Shown piece by piece: positions 1-12,615 of a DNA stretch of 64,000 bases. The DNA comes from Phallus indusiatus (taxonomy: Eukaryota; Basidiomycota; Agaricomycetes; Phallales; Phallaceae), in assembly GCA_027605045.1 (NCBI GenBank), contig JAQFWX010000073.1, forward strand, positions 62,001 to 126,000, written 5' to 3'. Every line of letters starts with the position of its first letter. Within the stretch, counting starts at the first letter, position 1. Position numbers and translations under genes: made by a program. The notes beneath the pieces are model-generated. The model had not been told where the DNA came from, made no database searches, and saw only the letters and a program-made list of their open reading frames with translations.

Positions 1-28
1 GGGGGCAGGCCGCTAGATGATACTGCGA

Positions 29-3000
29 CTAAAGACGTGATTTATCGTAGAAGTAGTAATCACTGACCTTTTTGTTCGTATCCTTCTTTGGAATGAATAG
101 ATTGACCTCCTTTACTTGCTTCTTTCTTATTTTCGGAGGCGGACGAGGGGCTGTGGGCCTCATGGACTCGTCTGCCGTCGTAGCAGGCACATTCTCGCCA
201 GGAGTAGACGAAGGACGAGATTGTGGTTTTGAGAGACTGATAAGAGGAGGTAGGGATTGATCTGATTCGGAGACTTCTTTCTTTTTGTGTTTGCTCGCTG
301 ATTTCGGTGGCGAGCTTATTGTCGTCGCGTGAGTCTCACCAACCGGGCTTGCAATCTTTACAGCAGAGACTGTACTTGCTTGAGCCAGAGAACTATTTGC
401 TTGATTAATATATGTCTGAAATGTCGAACTATCTGCCTTTAAATCAAAATAAAATCAACCGCGGCATAACAAGAGAGCAAACAACCTACCTCCAAATATG
501 TACCTGTTCGCCTGGCTTCCTCTACTATGAATTTCCAGACATCATCACTGCGCGAGAGTGTAGCAGCGTGTCCTAGAATGAACAAGGAGGACCGTGCACG
601 AGTAATAGCAACATTAAGACGTCGATGATCAGAAAGGAAACCTATGGAAGTTATCCCTGGGCCAGCGCGAACACATGAAAGAATAATGACGTCCTTTTCT
701 TGACCTTGGAATCCGTCCACTGTATTAAAATCAACGTTCACAAGTACATCGGATCCAAAAAAGGACTTGAATCGCTGTTTCAACTCAAACAATTGTGCGC
801 GATACATTGCGATAACGCCGACACGAAAGCTGAAGTCGACTTGAGAATATGTCTTTCGAAGACTGTGGTAAAGAGCTACAGCCATATCACATTCTTGAAC
901 GTTGATAAGTGAGTGTCCGTTTTGTGCGGGTCGTTCACCTCCTTTTGTAACATCAATGAATTTGTATGCTCCGAACGCAGGACTCGTGTGCCAAGGCTGA
1001 GTTGTTTTTCCAACCATATCTGGTCCGTCCAAGAGTCGTTGGTCGTAGAAGAGTTTGCTTGGCAAGTGACTGATCTGGGGGTGCATACGATATTGTATGC
1101 TTGAAATTTATGTCATTACATGCACTGAACGTCATGAAAAGAAGTCAGAGTGAGATACTTGCCTCAATAGATGAACGGCTTCCGGCATAGACTTCTGTAG
1201 CCTAACAAAGAGGCTTTGGTTATACTTGTATTTGCTTGCAAGTGGGGATAAAACCGTGGGCGGAAGCTGTTGCGGGTCTTCAATAGATCAATATCATCTC
1301 AAATCTGGATCACGAGCAGAACTTCACCTCCGACCATAATGCAACGCTTGACTCGATACCTCAGAGGAATTAGAGAACTCAATTCAACGGCCTGAGCTGC
1401 TTCATCAATAACAATTGTATCAAAATCAACATTTTCTAAAGCTTCGTGACCCGATCCTGATAAAGTTGAACAAATAACATCAGCTTCTTGGAGTACTTCT
1501 GCCCGGATTTTCCGGCGAGCGGCATCCATCCTTCGCGATTCAACTTTCTGTTGATCCTTTGAGCGGTTATACTGCTGCGACAATGCCATCCTCTTATTAT
1601 TAAGAGCTTTGAGTTCGTCTTCGAGTATCGTACGTTGGTGAACATTTTCAGGTGTGTTCGACAGCTCGTGTCGTTTCAAAACCTGGGCTTCCTTCAAGGC
1701 GTCCATTTCGGCGCGAAGCGACATCAAAGTACTCGAAGAATTCGACGCAGTATCTTTCGCAGCCCCGTTCAAACGATTTTCTACTAATTGATCCAGAGAG
1801 ACGTCTCGCACACTAACATTCATCATATCTTCGGAACCAACACGGACGATCTTGGGGGAAAGAAGTTCACCCTCTGATGTACGAACACCATCTTGTAGAC
1901 GTTTGGTCACTTCGTCAATTGCGGCATTACTCGGGGCGCAAACAAGAATTTTTGGTGAAGGCGTTTTGTCGGGTATAGTTGATCGACCAGCTTGTATTAC
2001 TGTCGCTGGCCGGGGGCGAGTCGAAATAAAAGCACCTACAATACCGCAAATTGTCCAGGTTTTTCCCGTCCCAGGCGGTCTAATAAAGTCAAGAGGGTAC
2101 TTCAACAGGAAGAAAAAACATACCCTTGAATTAGCGTGAAGCCTTCTGTTCTCATCGCAGAAAGAATGGCAATTGCTTGTGGTTCATTAACACGGTATGC
2201 GTTCCTTGCCTTCTGGATTTGAGCGGGAGATATATCCGAAACTTTTGAGAGTCGGGGGTTAATAATGGCGGGATAAAAGTCGTAATACGGAAGCGCTTTG
2301 AGGGCAGAGAACTCTCGAGATACCGTACTCAAGCTATACGAACATGACAGCATTGCTACGGAAAGTCATTAACCTCGTATCATACCTAAACACTTTGGAT
2401 AGTATCCACTGCGTATTGACGTGCAAACCAGGATCAACGCCATTAGCGTCTGTTCGGCAATGTAGTGTGGCTTGTATTTCCGCCCCTATCCATCGGAAAG
2501 CTTGAACTTTGCTCAATATGGATTTGTCCTTCGCAGGATTGCGAAGAAGTACTATATCAACCTCAGAAAGTCGCCACTTTTCAGGAGTCCTTTCAGCAAT
2601 AACAATCTCAAGTTCCAGGAAATCATCTGTGTATTGACGCGAGTTAATCCTTGCCGTCACTGTCTCATTAGCTTCTTGTTTGCTTTTGATCAGCTGGTTC
2701 CAACACTCCAGACCAAGCAACGGCTCAAAAATGTTCTGATACCTTTCTCCTGATGGAAAGCTATCCGGAATAATGGTATATGGTATACGCTTCCCGGACC
2801 CTGGAGGTTCAGAACCTTCATGATCGTAATTCCAGTCAAGAATTAGACGGTATAGCGGTTTGAGGTCAGGTTTCATTCGTAATGACGCTCTTTGGGCTTC
2901 TTCGCGTTTGCGGAGCCTTTCCAAAGCTACATTATTTCCGTTGATGATAGGTTCCATCATCTTAATTCCTCGACGCTCCATCGTTTTTCTGACCATAGGC

Positions 3001-6000
3001 GATTTCTGTAGTTTACTCAATGCAGCCAATCCACCCGCCCCTTCGTCCTCTGACGCTTCACTTTCTGAAGAAGACTCAGATATTTTTACAGCTTGAACTT
3101 GAGTCTTTGGGGGTGTAATGTGTTTCAAAGGCTTGGCGGGAACTCTGACTTCGCGGCTGGCCTGTGGCTTTTCAAAATCGTTCGCTCGCTTTAATGGTGG
3201 AGGTAACGGGGGTAAATTTCGAGAGGATGGCAGCGCCGCTTTCCCTGGGGTAGCTTCGTTTTTCTTTGCATTATCTTTGAAACTCTTTTGGCTTTGGGTC
3301 CGATCATGTACTATGGCTTCGGTAGACACGTCGGGAATTTCGAGAAGTAGAACATCATCATCTTGAGAAAACGAGGCCAACAGAGAAGCTAGTTGGGATA
3401 GATGGGTATTTGACAATTTTGTTTGCACCCCTTGATTTGTTGGCGCACGTCGAGCATTTTCTAAGAATCTCTCCAGTTTTTTCGCAGCATCCTGTGAAGG
3501 CTGCAAACCAATACTGCGAAAACATTCCAATAACGATTGGATCAAAGTAGCAGATTGGTGTAATAACTCTAGATCGGTGAGACGTAGCCATCGAATAGAT
3601 TCGGTAAGTATAGGTTGCATATCAGCCAGGAGTTGCTTGCCAATTGAGGTCGATTTTTGAGGTAGTGCCTCAATAATTTGTGTGTCACCTCTGTCTGAAA
3701 CAGCTTTGTCAAACGCTCGCCATTGAGCAAGCAAATCCCGGGCAAAAATAAGAGCGTCTCGCATCCATTCAACCATCGCATCGGCGTCGATAACACGGGA
3801 CCATGTTGGAGTCCGCCGAAAAACAACCGTGATAGATCGACACATAGCCTGCCAAAGCCTGAGTAAACGGCTTTGAGACGCGTTGGAGCAAAAGTTTGAG
3901 TTAGAAAATAGCCCATCGCGACCGTTAGTAAGAACTTCAATGACGTCTGTCATACATCTCACTAAGGATTTAGCAAACCCACATGCTTCGGGGATTATTT
4001 GAGCTATTTCAACGAATGATTCTAAGGTAGATGTCAAAGCATGTATGGAGTGCTCGGGATGTCGCTCCAAAAGAGCACGAAAGCACTCAGACCGAATGTC
4101 GGTGTCATAGGCCTGTCCAATCAAAATCTGTGAAGCCATTTGAAGGTCTTCGACAGGAGAAAGAAGTAGGTTCACAACACTCTTCAAAACAAGTTCGCTA
4201 CGGATGAGGCCCTGGACGACATGGGATGAATTTGACGAGGAATTGGTGAATTGGGTGACGGCGGTAAGAAACTTGGAGCGTATGTTGTTTAAATTGGTAT
4301 TTATGGAAAAAATTACGGGAGACACGGTCTGGCGAAGATTGGAGGAGAGAGAAGGTGGACTGTATGCATCTGTGTTGAGAGTGTCGAATATAGCGGTTGA
4401 ACCGACAGAGGTTATCAATAACTCCATGACCTCTTCATCGTCATGAACAAACATCGAATAAATATTTTTCCAAAGAGTATCATGACCTAATATTGTGTCG
4501 GGAATGCCAGATGCAGTTTTGATAGATGTACTTGCTTCCTGAATAAACTTGGAGAGGCAAAATAATGTACGCTCCATATTGGTAAAATTATCATTAATGA
4601 TTTGGGAAAGTAATCTGTGAGCTGGCTCTCGCGCTTGGTGCCAGACCGAATCAGATTGTTTAGACGACACGGCGACCTCGATTATGATATGAGAATAGGT
4701 ATCCAAAACTTGTGATATGAATTGCCTCCCTTCCCGTTTGTGCGTCCGAAATATACTATTCATGACCTGCTCACGATAAGCAAAATTGCCATATAATGAA
4801 GTCAAACAAACTACCTGTAGAACACAGGCCATTACGGCAGGTCGGCTCTTTCGAAATTGTTCATGCTGTAACTCTTCATATGCAAACGTCATTACTTTTT
4901 TCAAAGTTTGTCCAAAACTTGGCAGACAATCCAAAGAAATCAAGTAAGGATGAAACCATTTCAGAATCCAGGGCGTTTGAGAGCAAGAAGCAGAAACTCC
5001 CTTAATTAAGGATAAAAAAGCGGGATTATCTTTAATAATATCGAACACGACTTGGGGACAGTCATCTTGTTCTTCATCCCAGACAGACTTCCCGTACTTA
5101 ACTAAAAGAAAGGCGAGAGCTCGGAGGACATCGGGAAAGTCTAGCATGCATGCAGCTTAAAGATCAAATGTAGAAAGTGAGGGTAAAGATCAAACATACG
5201 GTCAGCTTTGTCGTGAAGATGAGCGATGACCGCACACTTGAACATCTTAAACAGGTGGCGTTGAGAGATAAAAATACCATCAGGTATCCATAATAGAAAA
5301 ACATGCAAGCCAGACCACAGTTGGCTGGCGGTCATAACGAAATAATTCATCATGGGAAAGTTGGCTGAGGATGAGACAGAGCCCAAACTAGGAAGATAGG
5401 GACCCGACTTTAAAGCCGTAAGAACTGAATGAAGAACGTGTTCGTGAGCATCATTGAAATGATCCAATCGTAATGGATGACATCCAGACAGCTGTTGTTG
5501 AGCCCATGTGCGGATTTCATTTGATTCATGAAACAATAGGAGGGGCAGACCCGGCGGAATTTCAGTCGGCCATCCCACAGCCTGAATACAGGGAGGGTGC
5601 TCTTGAAGGAGTTGAAGAATTTTGACTTCGTTCAACAGATGGATAGAAACAAGGATGTGGTACAAGACGGCAGGTGGTACGTCGCTTGCAGATCTTCTGG
5701 ATTTAGAGACGAGTCCTGCGGAGCTAAGGGCGTCCAGAGCAATATTAGCCTCCCATCTATCGATGGCAGCGAAGAAGCGTTCAAGAACAGAGTCTGAAAA
5801 TGCAGATAAATATCTGACAAAGCTCATTAGTACTATATCCCAAGGATAGGGATGAATGAATGTATTAAAACTGACGTCTTCCTGCAGGTTCTTTTGAGTT
5901 CCACATAAGAATGAACGCACGCGGGGCAGCCGTATAACACTTTAATGAGCCTTTCTTTCCAAGACTCTACCTTGGGATTGTTTGAATACGCGTGCAGACG

Positions 6001-6216
6001 TAGGAGGAAGGTTGCCGCTTCAATCACGACTGACTTCGCTTTATTACAAAACCAGTGTAGAACGCGATCCTCTCCTGGAGACACGGCCATCAAATAGGAA
6101 TATATCGGTGTTAATACAGCGTCATGCGACCCATTAGCATTGATAGGCTCCTGTCTTAGTTTTTCCAAAGATCTTGAAATCTCTTGTTCTTTCAAAGAAA
6201 CGCCATCCGTAGGCAT
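29..6216 (-). CDS. SEN1: SEN1-like superfamily 1 RNA/DNA helicase, 8 exons
   Basis: Helicase of the SEN1/senataxin family, which in fungi acts in the nucleus in transcription termination and R-loop removal. Exons read on the minus strand are 6216-5876, 5813-5200, 5140-2386, 2333-2124, 2079-1328, 1277-1163, 1099-490 and 436-29. All phases agree, giving about 1,934 aa, a usual size for basidiomycete SEN1. The first ~1,000 residues are the helical SEN1 N-terminal region. Walker A (GPPGTGKT) lies near residue 1307, Walker B (DEAA) near 1532, VGDPQQLPP near 1558, YRMHPQ near 1600, VDGFQGQE near 1723 and RRLNVAITRAR near 1755. The last ~135 residues are Ser/Pro/Lys-rich. I chose the ATG at 6216 because the upstream in-frame ATG at 6267 adds residues unlike the family. 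The first intron has a perfect TACTAAC-type branch site (TACTAAT). The sixth intron has a GC donor. The last exon could contain one more intron near position 74, so the C-terminus is less certain. Confidence 0.93.
1100..1162 (-). other. GC-AG intron in SEN1
   Basis: Read on the minus strand, the exon ends ...CTATTGAG and the intron begins GCAAGT and ends TTTCAAG. Joining there gives HLL-SIQYRMHPQ, the conserved helicase context, in the correct phase. No GT donor nearby keeps that frame and motif. GC-AG introns with a strong AG|GCAAGT donor are a known minor class. All other introns of this gene are GT-AG. Confidence 0.8.
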
Positions 6217-6990
6217 TGAAGATTGCCTGTGGCAAAGCAAAGTAGTTATGATTAGGTAACCGTCCACGGGACCAAATCCAGCGTGCGCATTGGACGAATC
6301 GCGGCCGTATTATACGCCGAATAATCTACGGTTATATGTATTTTCTCGTCACTGGTGGGTTTTTGGTGAGCGACGAGACGGCGTGGTGTTAGTGATGAAT
6401 AAGAGTCAACGTGATTTTTGATGGTCAAGTCTAAGTCAATATCACTCGCGTAAAGTTGAGGAGGAAATATAAATCCGTGCTAATTATTTGCAGATTGTTC
6501 GTTAAAAACGGACAGGATAATTTAATCATTTGCCTTTTCCAACATCTCCTGAATCTTGACCTTTGTAAGATTGCACTCCAGGCCATCCATCGTATCTCTT
6601 TTATATTACTAAACGTGTTGTAAAAACTCCAACGCTTTCTCGATCGACCAATGCAGCTGCTTTGTCAAACTTTCTGCTCGAGTGTGATGAGATTATTTCC
6701 GCCGTTCGTGACACTCGGTCCACCACACAATATACTTTATATAGTAAGGCAATAAATGAGTATTGTACTTGAGGAAAATTGGAGAATGGAAAAAAGGAAG
6801 AATATTTGACCGTCCGAATATGTCCGATGAACAAAAAAAAACACGGATATGAGAAACGGTGGGTTGAACTAGGATTAGAGAATGGGGGGAAGGCGTGGAA
6901 CGGAAGAAAAATGAAAACGTTGTAGTCGCCTCATCCCAAATGTCGCATATATACCATAACATTTTGATACCGGAAAAGGTTTTTAAAGGC
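6217..6990. promoter_or_regulatory. Intergenic: SEN1 upstream region and 3' side of the membrane-protein gene
   Basis: 774 bp between two minus-strand genes. It must hold the SEN1 promoter and the 3' end of the next gene. A TATA-like stretch lies near 6310-6335 on the minus strand, upstream of the SEN1 start, but I cannot assign a definite box or polyadenylation site. Short open frames here are not supported as genes. Confidence 0.5.
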
Positions 6991-8562
6991 TTAGACGCTG
7001 TCGACGGATAACTGGAATGGGCACGGGGCGGATGTGACAACGAGCGATGTGCTCGATTTACTGACAAGCCCAATGATGGACATAAAGAACTCAACGTGCA
7101 ATGAGATCGCTAAGAGATAATCAGCGTAGGATAAGGATAAGATTAGAGAAATAGATCGTACGTGGACGTGGTTTACCACCAGGTTCGGTAGCTGGGTTAC
7201 GACACGCATTGTATATGTCATTCCCTACAGAAAGCGTCAAGAATGGGCGTTACATGTAGAGAATATAAACACGAACAAGTAATATCCGATTGATTGACAG
7301 CCGTATAGTTGAACGTCACTGGGAAGCTGTAGTCCACGAACTTATTAGCCGGGAAGGTCTTTCCGGATACATGTCCCGTTCCAATATTGACCCCGGTGTT
7401 CAAGTCGAAGAGAATAGCATCAAAAGAGCTGAATCTGATCGGAACAAAGGTGCTGTGCGTGTCAATTTGCAAATTCAGATTGACGTCGAAAGTAAAGTTG
7501 GTAGGAGCCCGAGAGAAAACGATGTTCTTTCCCCCACTGAGCGGTGTACCCGCATTAATCAAAATACCAGGAGCACGCGGAATGGTAAATGCAAGGGTAA
7601 TACCAATAGCAGCACATATCCCAAAAAGAATAAAGACGAATTTGCTCCGCGAGAGACCTGTGCCCAAGAAACCGTGTTCTTCGCGGCGGAGGGAACGCCA
7701 GCGAGAAGCCCACTTTTCACGCTTTTCTTCACGCTTTCCTGATTTTGTCATTGCGCGGAGTTCGTCTTTTCCCCATTCTGCGCCCAGAGCTGGGACTGTT
7801 ACGAGTTCGACGGGGCCGGTTGTGCTATCGGCGGGAGAGACGGCTTTCGCAGCGCCTGCGGGAAGTTGTTGATAACTGGGAAAGAAAAGGTAAAAAAGAA
7901 AGAGATAGGTGAGACTAATGTTGATGATGTCGATGCTATGTAATTTCTCACCCGTTTGAATCAGCTGATAAGGGCGAAGGAAAAGCCATGCTATATCTCG
8001 GTCCAGCATTGTTAAAGTCAGAATAGACATCCCATCCTTCCTCATGAGGATTGAAATCTTTCTCGTCAATAACGGGACGATCGTCATTAAGACCTTTAAC
8101 GGGTGCTTCGCGGCCAGGAAAAAGAAAGGACGAGGGGTTATACCCCGCGCCCGCCGAGCCAGGAGTCATCACTCTTTGTTGCTGTTGCTGCTGCTGATAG
8201 TCCAAATTATTTGCTTCTATATCCCTTGTTAGCAATTCAGCGCTGCTTTGCGAGAAGCGAGGAGCGTTAGAGTTGTTGTAATAAGCTGAGCTCGTGGTCG
8301 AATCGGCTCGTTGTCGGTTTACGTATGGATTCGGCGAGGTGGGTGACATTACTGAAGGTGTGTAAGTGCGTTCGCCTCGTGCAGGTGCAATTGATCCGTT
8401 TCCACCTGCTCCACCAGCTACGGAGTAATTAGCTTCCATTGACATTGCCATGGAATTCCGGGCTGATGGTGCGTAGTTGCCATTATTGTTGTTGGTGTTG
8501 TTGTTGGTCCGGGGATCGAAGTACGAAGACACGTTGGACTGGTTGTCAAAGTCTCGAGACAT
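6991..8562 (-). CDS. Single-pass membrane protein with LEA-2 (NDR1/HIN1-like) outer domain, 4 exons
   Basis: Exons on the minus strand are 8562-7952, 7875-7277, 7224-7162 and 7109-6991, giving 463 aa with consistent phases. The N-terminal ~280 residues are low complexity: Asn runs, a Gln run (about residues 124-130) and many Ser/Thr, typical of a cytosolic tail. A basic stretch precedes one hydrophobic segment at about 282-302 (KFVFILFGICAAIGITLAFT). The outer part carries the fungal LEA-2-like pattern: a beta-rich region, then a WNDIYNAC motif made by splicing across the second intron, and a C-terminus with SIIGLVSKSSTS and a final APCPF. This family is widespread in Agaricomycetes and usually annotated only as LEA domain or hypothetical; its role is not established. 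The start is the first ATG followed by the Asn-rich tail. Confidence 0.85.
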
Positions 8563-9024
8563 GGTTGTGTAATTCAAGAAGTTTCCGTTGATATATAAAA
8601 GAGAAGAACCCAGAAATGAATTCTGGGGTGGAAAAAAAGAGAAAGATCAGAAGGAAAGAGTGTGGGTTTGGTGGATTACGTAACGAAAGATGAGTCGGAT
8701 AATTCCCCTGTCGATGTTTAGTTTCTAATCTCGAATAGAACTGGGAATTATCTGGACTATAAGGGGGTATTCCTTCGGTGCAGTCTCGATCGTGTTCTAC
8801 GAGCTGAACAAGGCCGGTGATGCGAGGAACAGCTGAGATGTGACTCGGTGTCACGCTGCCCTGCCAGATAGTGCCAGACATACTACAGAGGGAAGACGCA
8901 AAGTGGATACCATTCCAGCTGCTAGCTTCGTCCTTTTTTGGTATGTTTCTGGTTTTGTTTCTGCCCGTCTGTGCTCACATAGTCCTCCTAGGTCCATCCC
9001 CCGCCTGAAAATAAAAAACTACCC
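8563..9024. promoter_or_regulatory. Shared divergent promoter region
   Basis: 462 bp separate the start codons of the membrane-protein gene (minus) and BCP1 (plus), so both promoters must lie here. I see no unmistakable TATA box or binding site. Short open frames in it overlap on both strands and do not resemble proteins. Confidence 0.6.
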
Positions 9025-10131
9025 ATGCCTAAAAAACGCGCTGCCTCAGAGCAAAGCGAATCCCAGGATGAAACGGTCAGAACTTTACTCTAGGAATCCC
9101 ATTCTCGCTTTTCCTAATTTGAAATCTAATATCTAGGATAGCATTGTCAATGTCGATTTCGATTTCTTTGACCCAATACCAATAGACTACATTGCTCTCA
9201 AACGTCTTCTGACACAACTGTTCCAAGGCGACGCAGAACGGTTAAACGTTCATGACCTTACGGAACTGATTATTTCTCAACCTTTGATCGGAACGACTGT
9301 AAAACTAGACGGGATTGACAGCGATCCATATGCTTGCTTGACAGTGCTCAATCTTGCTGTGCATAAGGTGACTGACTAGTTAGTACGCCAGTTCTCAACG
9401 ATATTGAAGAGCAAAACAAAACCATCTCTCTGTTCTAACAGGAAAATTTCGCTATCAAGGCTTTAATCAATTACGTCCTTGAAAAGACAACTTCGACAAG
9501 CTCGTTCCAAAAGACGCTGCAAGCACTTTTTTCCTCCGACGATAAACATGTCGGATTTGTGTTCAGCGAACGATTAATTAACATGCCCGTTGAAATTATT
9601 CCGCCAATGTATCGAATGCTAGCCCAGGAGATTCAATGGGCGGTTGACGAGGTTCGTATATATAACAACCGATCGCGCGTTTTTACCACTGAATCGCGCA
9701 CGCATGCACACAGAACGAACCATTTCTTTTCTCGCATTATCTTTTTATTTCACGTACATATCGGTCCCGAGTGGATCCTGACGTTGATATGGTCGATACA
9801 GCACCACCATCGTCAAAAAGAATGAAAGTTGACAGCGCCACTTCAAATGCAAAGTCCGAGCCAAGTATCGAATCGTTCCATGTTGAAGATGCTGAAATCA
9901 TGAAAGTGAGTCTAGGCGAAATAATTATTCCCCTCCGTTTTTCTAAATTTCTCCCAGCTTGCATCTTACACGGCAGACTATGACTTCTCCCACAAACTCA
10001 GCAGGGAACCAGAAGCACTCGGTTATGATACAGGAGGCCGTATAATGCTGCTGCCCTCTGAAAAACTTCCTCTGCTCGTGGAGACGCTTGCGCAAATTTA
10101 CTCCGCGTCGAATGTGACTTCCACCTCTTGA
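9025..10131 (+). CDS. BCP1: BCP1 / BCCIP family protein, 5 exons
   Basis: Exons 9025-9075, 9137-9367, 9442-9651, 9714-9905 and 9958-10131 join in phase 0 to give 285 aa, the usual length. In yeast the family is a nuclear chaperone for ribosomal protein uL14 and is linked to nuclear export of the lipid kinase Mss4. Diagnostic segments are VNVDFDFFDPIPIDY (from about residue 20), LIISQPLIGTTVKLDG, SDPYACLTVLNL, FVFSERLINMPVE, an acidic/basic insert with a KRMK motif, FHVEDAEIMK and the C-terminal GGRIMLLPSEK. Exon 4 was placed by the conserved block NEPFLFSHYLFISRTYR, which needs the acceptor CACACAG at 9713. The N-terminal exon is only 17 codons. The gene shares its upstream region with the divergent membrane-protein gene. 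Confidence 0.92.
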
Positions 10132-10840
10132 ACCGTAGACATGTTGACCTACCATCCTGGTTTCTTCCCATACATACAACTCTGTCATCGACAAATGCCT
10201 TATCATCGCTCACTATTAGTTAGCCAGTTCCTGCGTTTCTATGGGGCCGCAAGGTCAGAATCTGACTTCGGCTTTCAATAGAACTATCAGAGGGCCTGTG
10301 TGTAGTGGTGCAGTAAAAACACTTCAACATTACAGACTAAGTAAGAGCATGCACGTTATGCAGAGTAGCAGTCATGTGTTGTTGAAAGAGTAGTAAAATT
10401 ACATAACTGGAGCCGCCTTGGGTGGCTAGACTCGTTCCCAGTCCCTACTTTCCCACGCGCTTGGGGAGCCCTAAGCCGTTGTCAGTAGGGACTGGGAAAA
10501 AATATGCGGAGGCTTAGGGAGTGCAGCCACGGGCGCTTAAGTTTCGAGGACTTAGCGAAATTTCGCCCCATCAAACTACAAAATGTGTCCTCCAAGCCTT
10601 TTTAACATAATTAGGATACATTCAACTGGTTTATTCAGCTTATTTATGACTTGATAAAGCATCATACTACTTAAAACCGAAACTCTCACTCATTAATCCT
10701 TGATATGAACCTGGCAGGCTATCCTACAGTCCGGTTGTTTGACATATTTATTGTTTTCAGCCTGTGTTGTTTTTTTTACTTTATCATAATGTAAGGATAA
10801 GTGATGAGTAAAGCCTTTACAATCCGGAGCTTGCTCAAAC
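10132..10840. other. Gene-free boundary between gene space and repeats
   Basis: No coding sequence is supported. Up to about 10,250 this is the 3' side of BCP1. From about 10,410 on, repeated sequence appears and the transposon block begins. The segment ends in GCTCAAAC, the left target duplication of the large nested hAT element. Confidence 0.6.
10412..10554 (+). repeat. Dispersed hairpin repeat, copy 1
   Basis: Contains CCCAGTCCCTAC and, about 50 bp on, its inverse GTAGGGACTGGG, followed by GGGAGTGCAGCC. A related copy lies in opposite orientation at 22,326-22,465, and a short piece (GGGATTTGCCACTCAAGGTG) near 29,877. It may be a small non-autonomous element or a terminal repeat of a larger one; the family is not identified. 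Confidence 0.55.
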
Positions 10841-11335
10841 TAAGGGTCTCAACAGGTATCAGGCATGGGAGGTATTACCCGCAGGTAAGGGTACAAGGGT
10901 TTGACATACCTTCAGATCTCAAAACTGTTAGGGCTACTCAGCTCAGACTAGAGGGAGGGTGTCAAGATCCGAGACCATTCGAGATCATGAGATCGAGGGA
11001 TTGAGGGATGAGGAACTTGGCTTCAACTTATGTGTTGCGCCCGCTCCAAAGGCCTGAGAGTATTCCTCAATTTGGATCATGACGAATCAGTACTCACAAC
11101 AAAGAACAACTGGAGATAATGAAGACTTTGGTGACTCTGTCGCCAAAGGCAAGAGATCGAGAAAATCGAGAAAATCGAGAAAACGGAGTTTCGAGATAAA
11201 GAGATGAGTGTCACGCCCGACGTGCCCCGTGACCTTTTCCGAGATATCACGTAAGTCACACCCCGTGATCCATTATCTCCCCCCAAGTACGCATCTCGTA
11301 CGACGTGCGTACTACTCCGTACTTCATGCACAGCC

Positions 11336-11732
11336 TGTCAGGGTACGCTACCGCGTCCCCTCATTTTTCCTTATTTATTATCATCGGTATATATCTATTT
11401 CTATCTTATTTATATTTCCCATGCATTACCTCTACCATCCGTTTATTCTCTCCGTCCATATTTCACCTTCTCTACTCGCGCGCGTTGCGCGCTCGTACAC
11501 GGCGTGATGCCCGTGACATCACGTCGCTTAGGCTCGGCTTGGGCGCCTGGCACTTAGCTGTGCCAGGGCCGCACGCCGCGTCGTCGTTTTATGTATATAG
11601 TAGCTGTACCTAGAGTGAGGGCCCCTAAGCTTGTTCTCTTAGGATCCCCTCCCTCTAGGTGAGTAGTATAGTTACCTTCCAATATATTACTTAGGATCCC
11701 CTCCCTCTAGTGTGAGCTGAGTAGCCCTAACA
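11336..11732 (+). mobile_element. Family A solo LTR
   Basis: TGTCAGGGTACGCTACC ... GAGTAGCCCTAACA, 397 bp, flanked by CAGCC at 11,331-11,335 and 11,733-11,737. Internal motifs shared by all A copies are CCTCATTTTTCC, CACTTAGCTGTG and CTAAGCTTGTTCTCTTAGGA. No internal retrotransposon region is attached. Confidence 0.9.
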
Positions 11733-11989
11733 CAGCCCTCCGATCCGCTCATTTCCAAATGGGGGTTGTCCGCTTGATGTCCTGACTAACCAGGGGTTCG
11801 GCTAGTCCAGACTCTGCCCGTTCTATCTGTCCTAGAAACCACCATTCCTTTCTTATCCTTTTCTCCTTTTAGTATAGGCACCTTACACTCATGTATTTAA
11901 GCCCTAGCTTCGTAGCTGGGTCTCTTCAGTCAGAATATAAACTATTCTTCTCTCTTATCTGTTCCGCCTTTGTTCTTCTCCGTACTCTG

Positions 11990-12350
11990 TAAGGCTGTTC
12001 ACGGGTATGGGTATACCCGGGTACCTGTGACAGGTACCTGTCACAATACCCGCGGGTTCAGGTACCCAAACCCGCGGGTTTAATTTCGCTTAAGACCTGA
12101 GGGTGCGGGTTTGGGTTTTGAAATTTTTTTGCAAAACCCGCGGGTTTGAACATCAAATTTCGGAAAATTTTTATATAGAAAACCCGCGGGTGCCCAAAAA
12201 AAACGGGTTTTTTTCGGGTGCGGGTATGGCGCTTAAAACCGCAGGTACCCGTGGGCAAAACCCGCAAGGGTGCGGGTCTGGGTCTGGGTGACCAAGGGTA
12301 CCTGAAAACAGGTACCCAAACCCACGGGTCATAACCCGTGAACAGCCTTA
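11990..12350 (+). mobile_element. hAT-type miniature element, CCCGCGGG family, 361 bp
   Basis: TIRs TAAGGCTGTTCACGGG / CCCGTGAACAGCCTTA and 8-bp duplications GTACTCTG (11,982-11,989 and 12,351-12,358). The interior is filled with ACCCGCGGGT and GGTACC palindromes. Other copies are at 48,828-49,188, 53,444-53,607, 55,052-55,362 and, decayed, 35,770-36,022. It has no coding capacity. Confidence 0.92.
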
Positions 12351-12615
12351 GTACTCTGCGTGCTCGTCTCATACTTAGTTGCGGACTTGCACATAGTTCA
12401 AGTCCCAGTCATCATCAGACCTCTTGGGCAATCTAAGTTCGTCATCATACTTAACATCGGACTTGTGCATACTAGTTACGTACTTCTCTCGTTCTCTGAA
12501 ATCGAGGGATATCTGAAGTTGGGCGAGTGGGCGCAGCATACAAGCTGAAGCCAAGTCCCTCACACCCGTACTCTCCGTACTCTCTCTATCCGCACGCACG
12601 TGTTTTGTACTAGAC

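Larger units (their letters stand above)
11209..12469 (+). mobile_element. Family E LTR-like sequence with nested A LTR and hAT element
   Basis: Starts TGTCACGCCCGACGTGCCCC. Related but CpG-depleted copies start near 22,613 and 26,835. It contains TACTTCATGCACAGCC, CAGAATATAA and ACCTCTTGGGCAATCTAAG in the same order as the 26.8-kb copy. The right end is placed after GACTTGTGCA, where copies diverge, but no target duplication was found. Confidence 0.5.

Noticed and set aside
5597..5849. Plus-strand frames opposite the SEN1 N-terminal region
   Set aside because: Antisense shadows of a well-supported spliced gene.
7290..7872. 150- and 161-codon plus-strand frames
   Set aside because: They are antisense to the exons of the membrane-protein gene and have no family features.
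8044..8232. CAG/CTG-type repeat near 8,175-8,200
   Set aside because: It encodes the short Gln run of the membrane-protein gene; too short to be called a separate repeat feature.
11077..11613. Overlapping 80-100-codon open frames on both strands
   Set aside because: They lie within the family A LTR and family E sequence, recur in other LTR copies, and read as LTR translation rather than protein.
12058..12372. 104-codon minus-strand frame, repeated at 48,698-49,120 and 55,135-55,323
   Set aside because: It is a translation of the palindromic CCCGCGGG hAT element; identical frames appear wherever the element sits.
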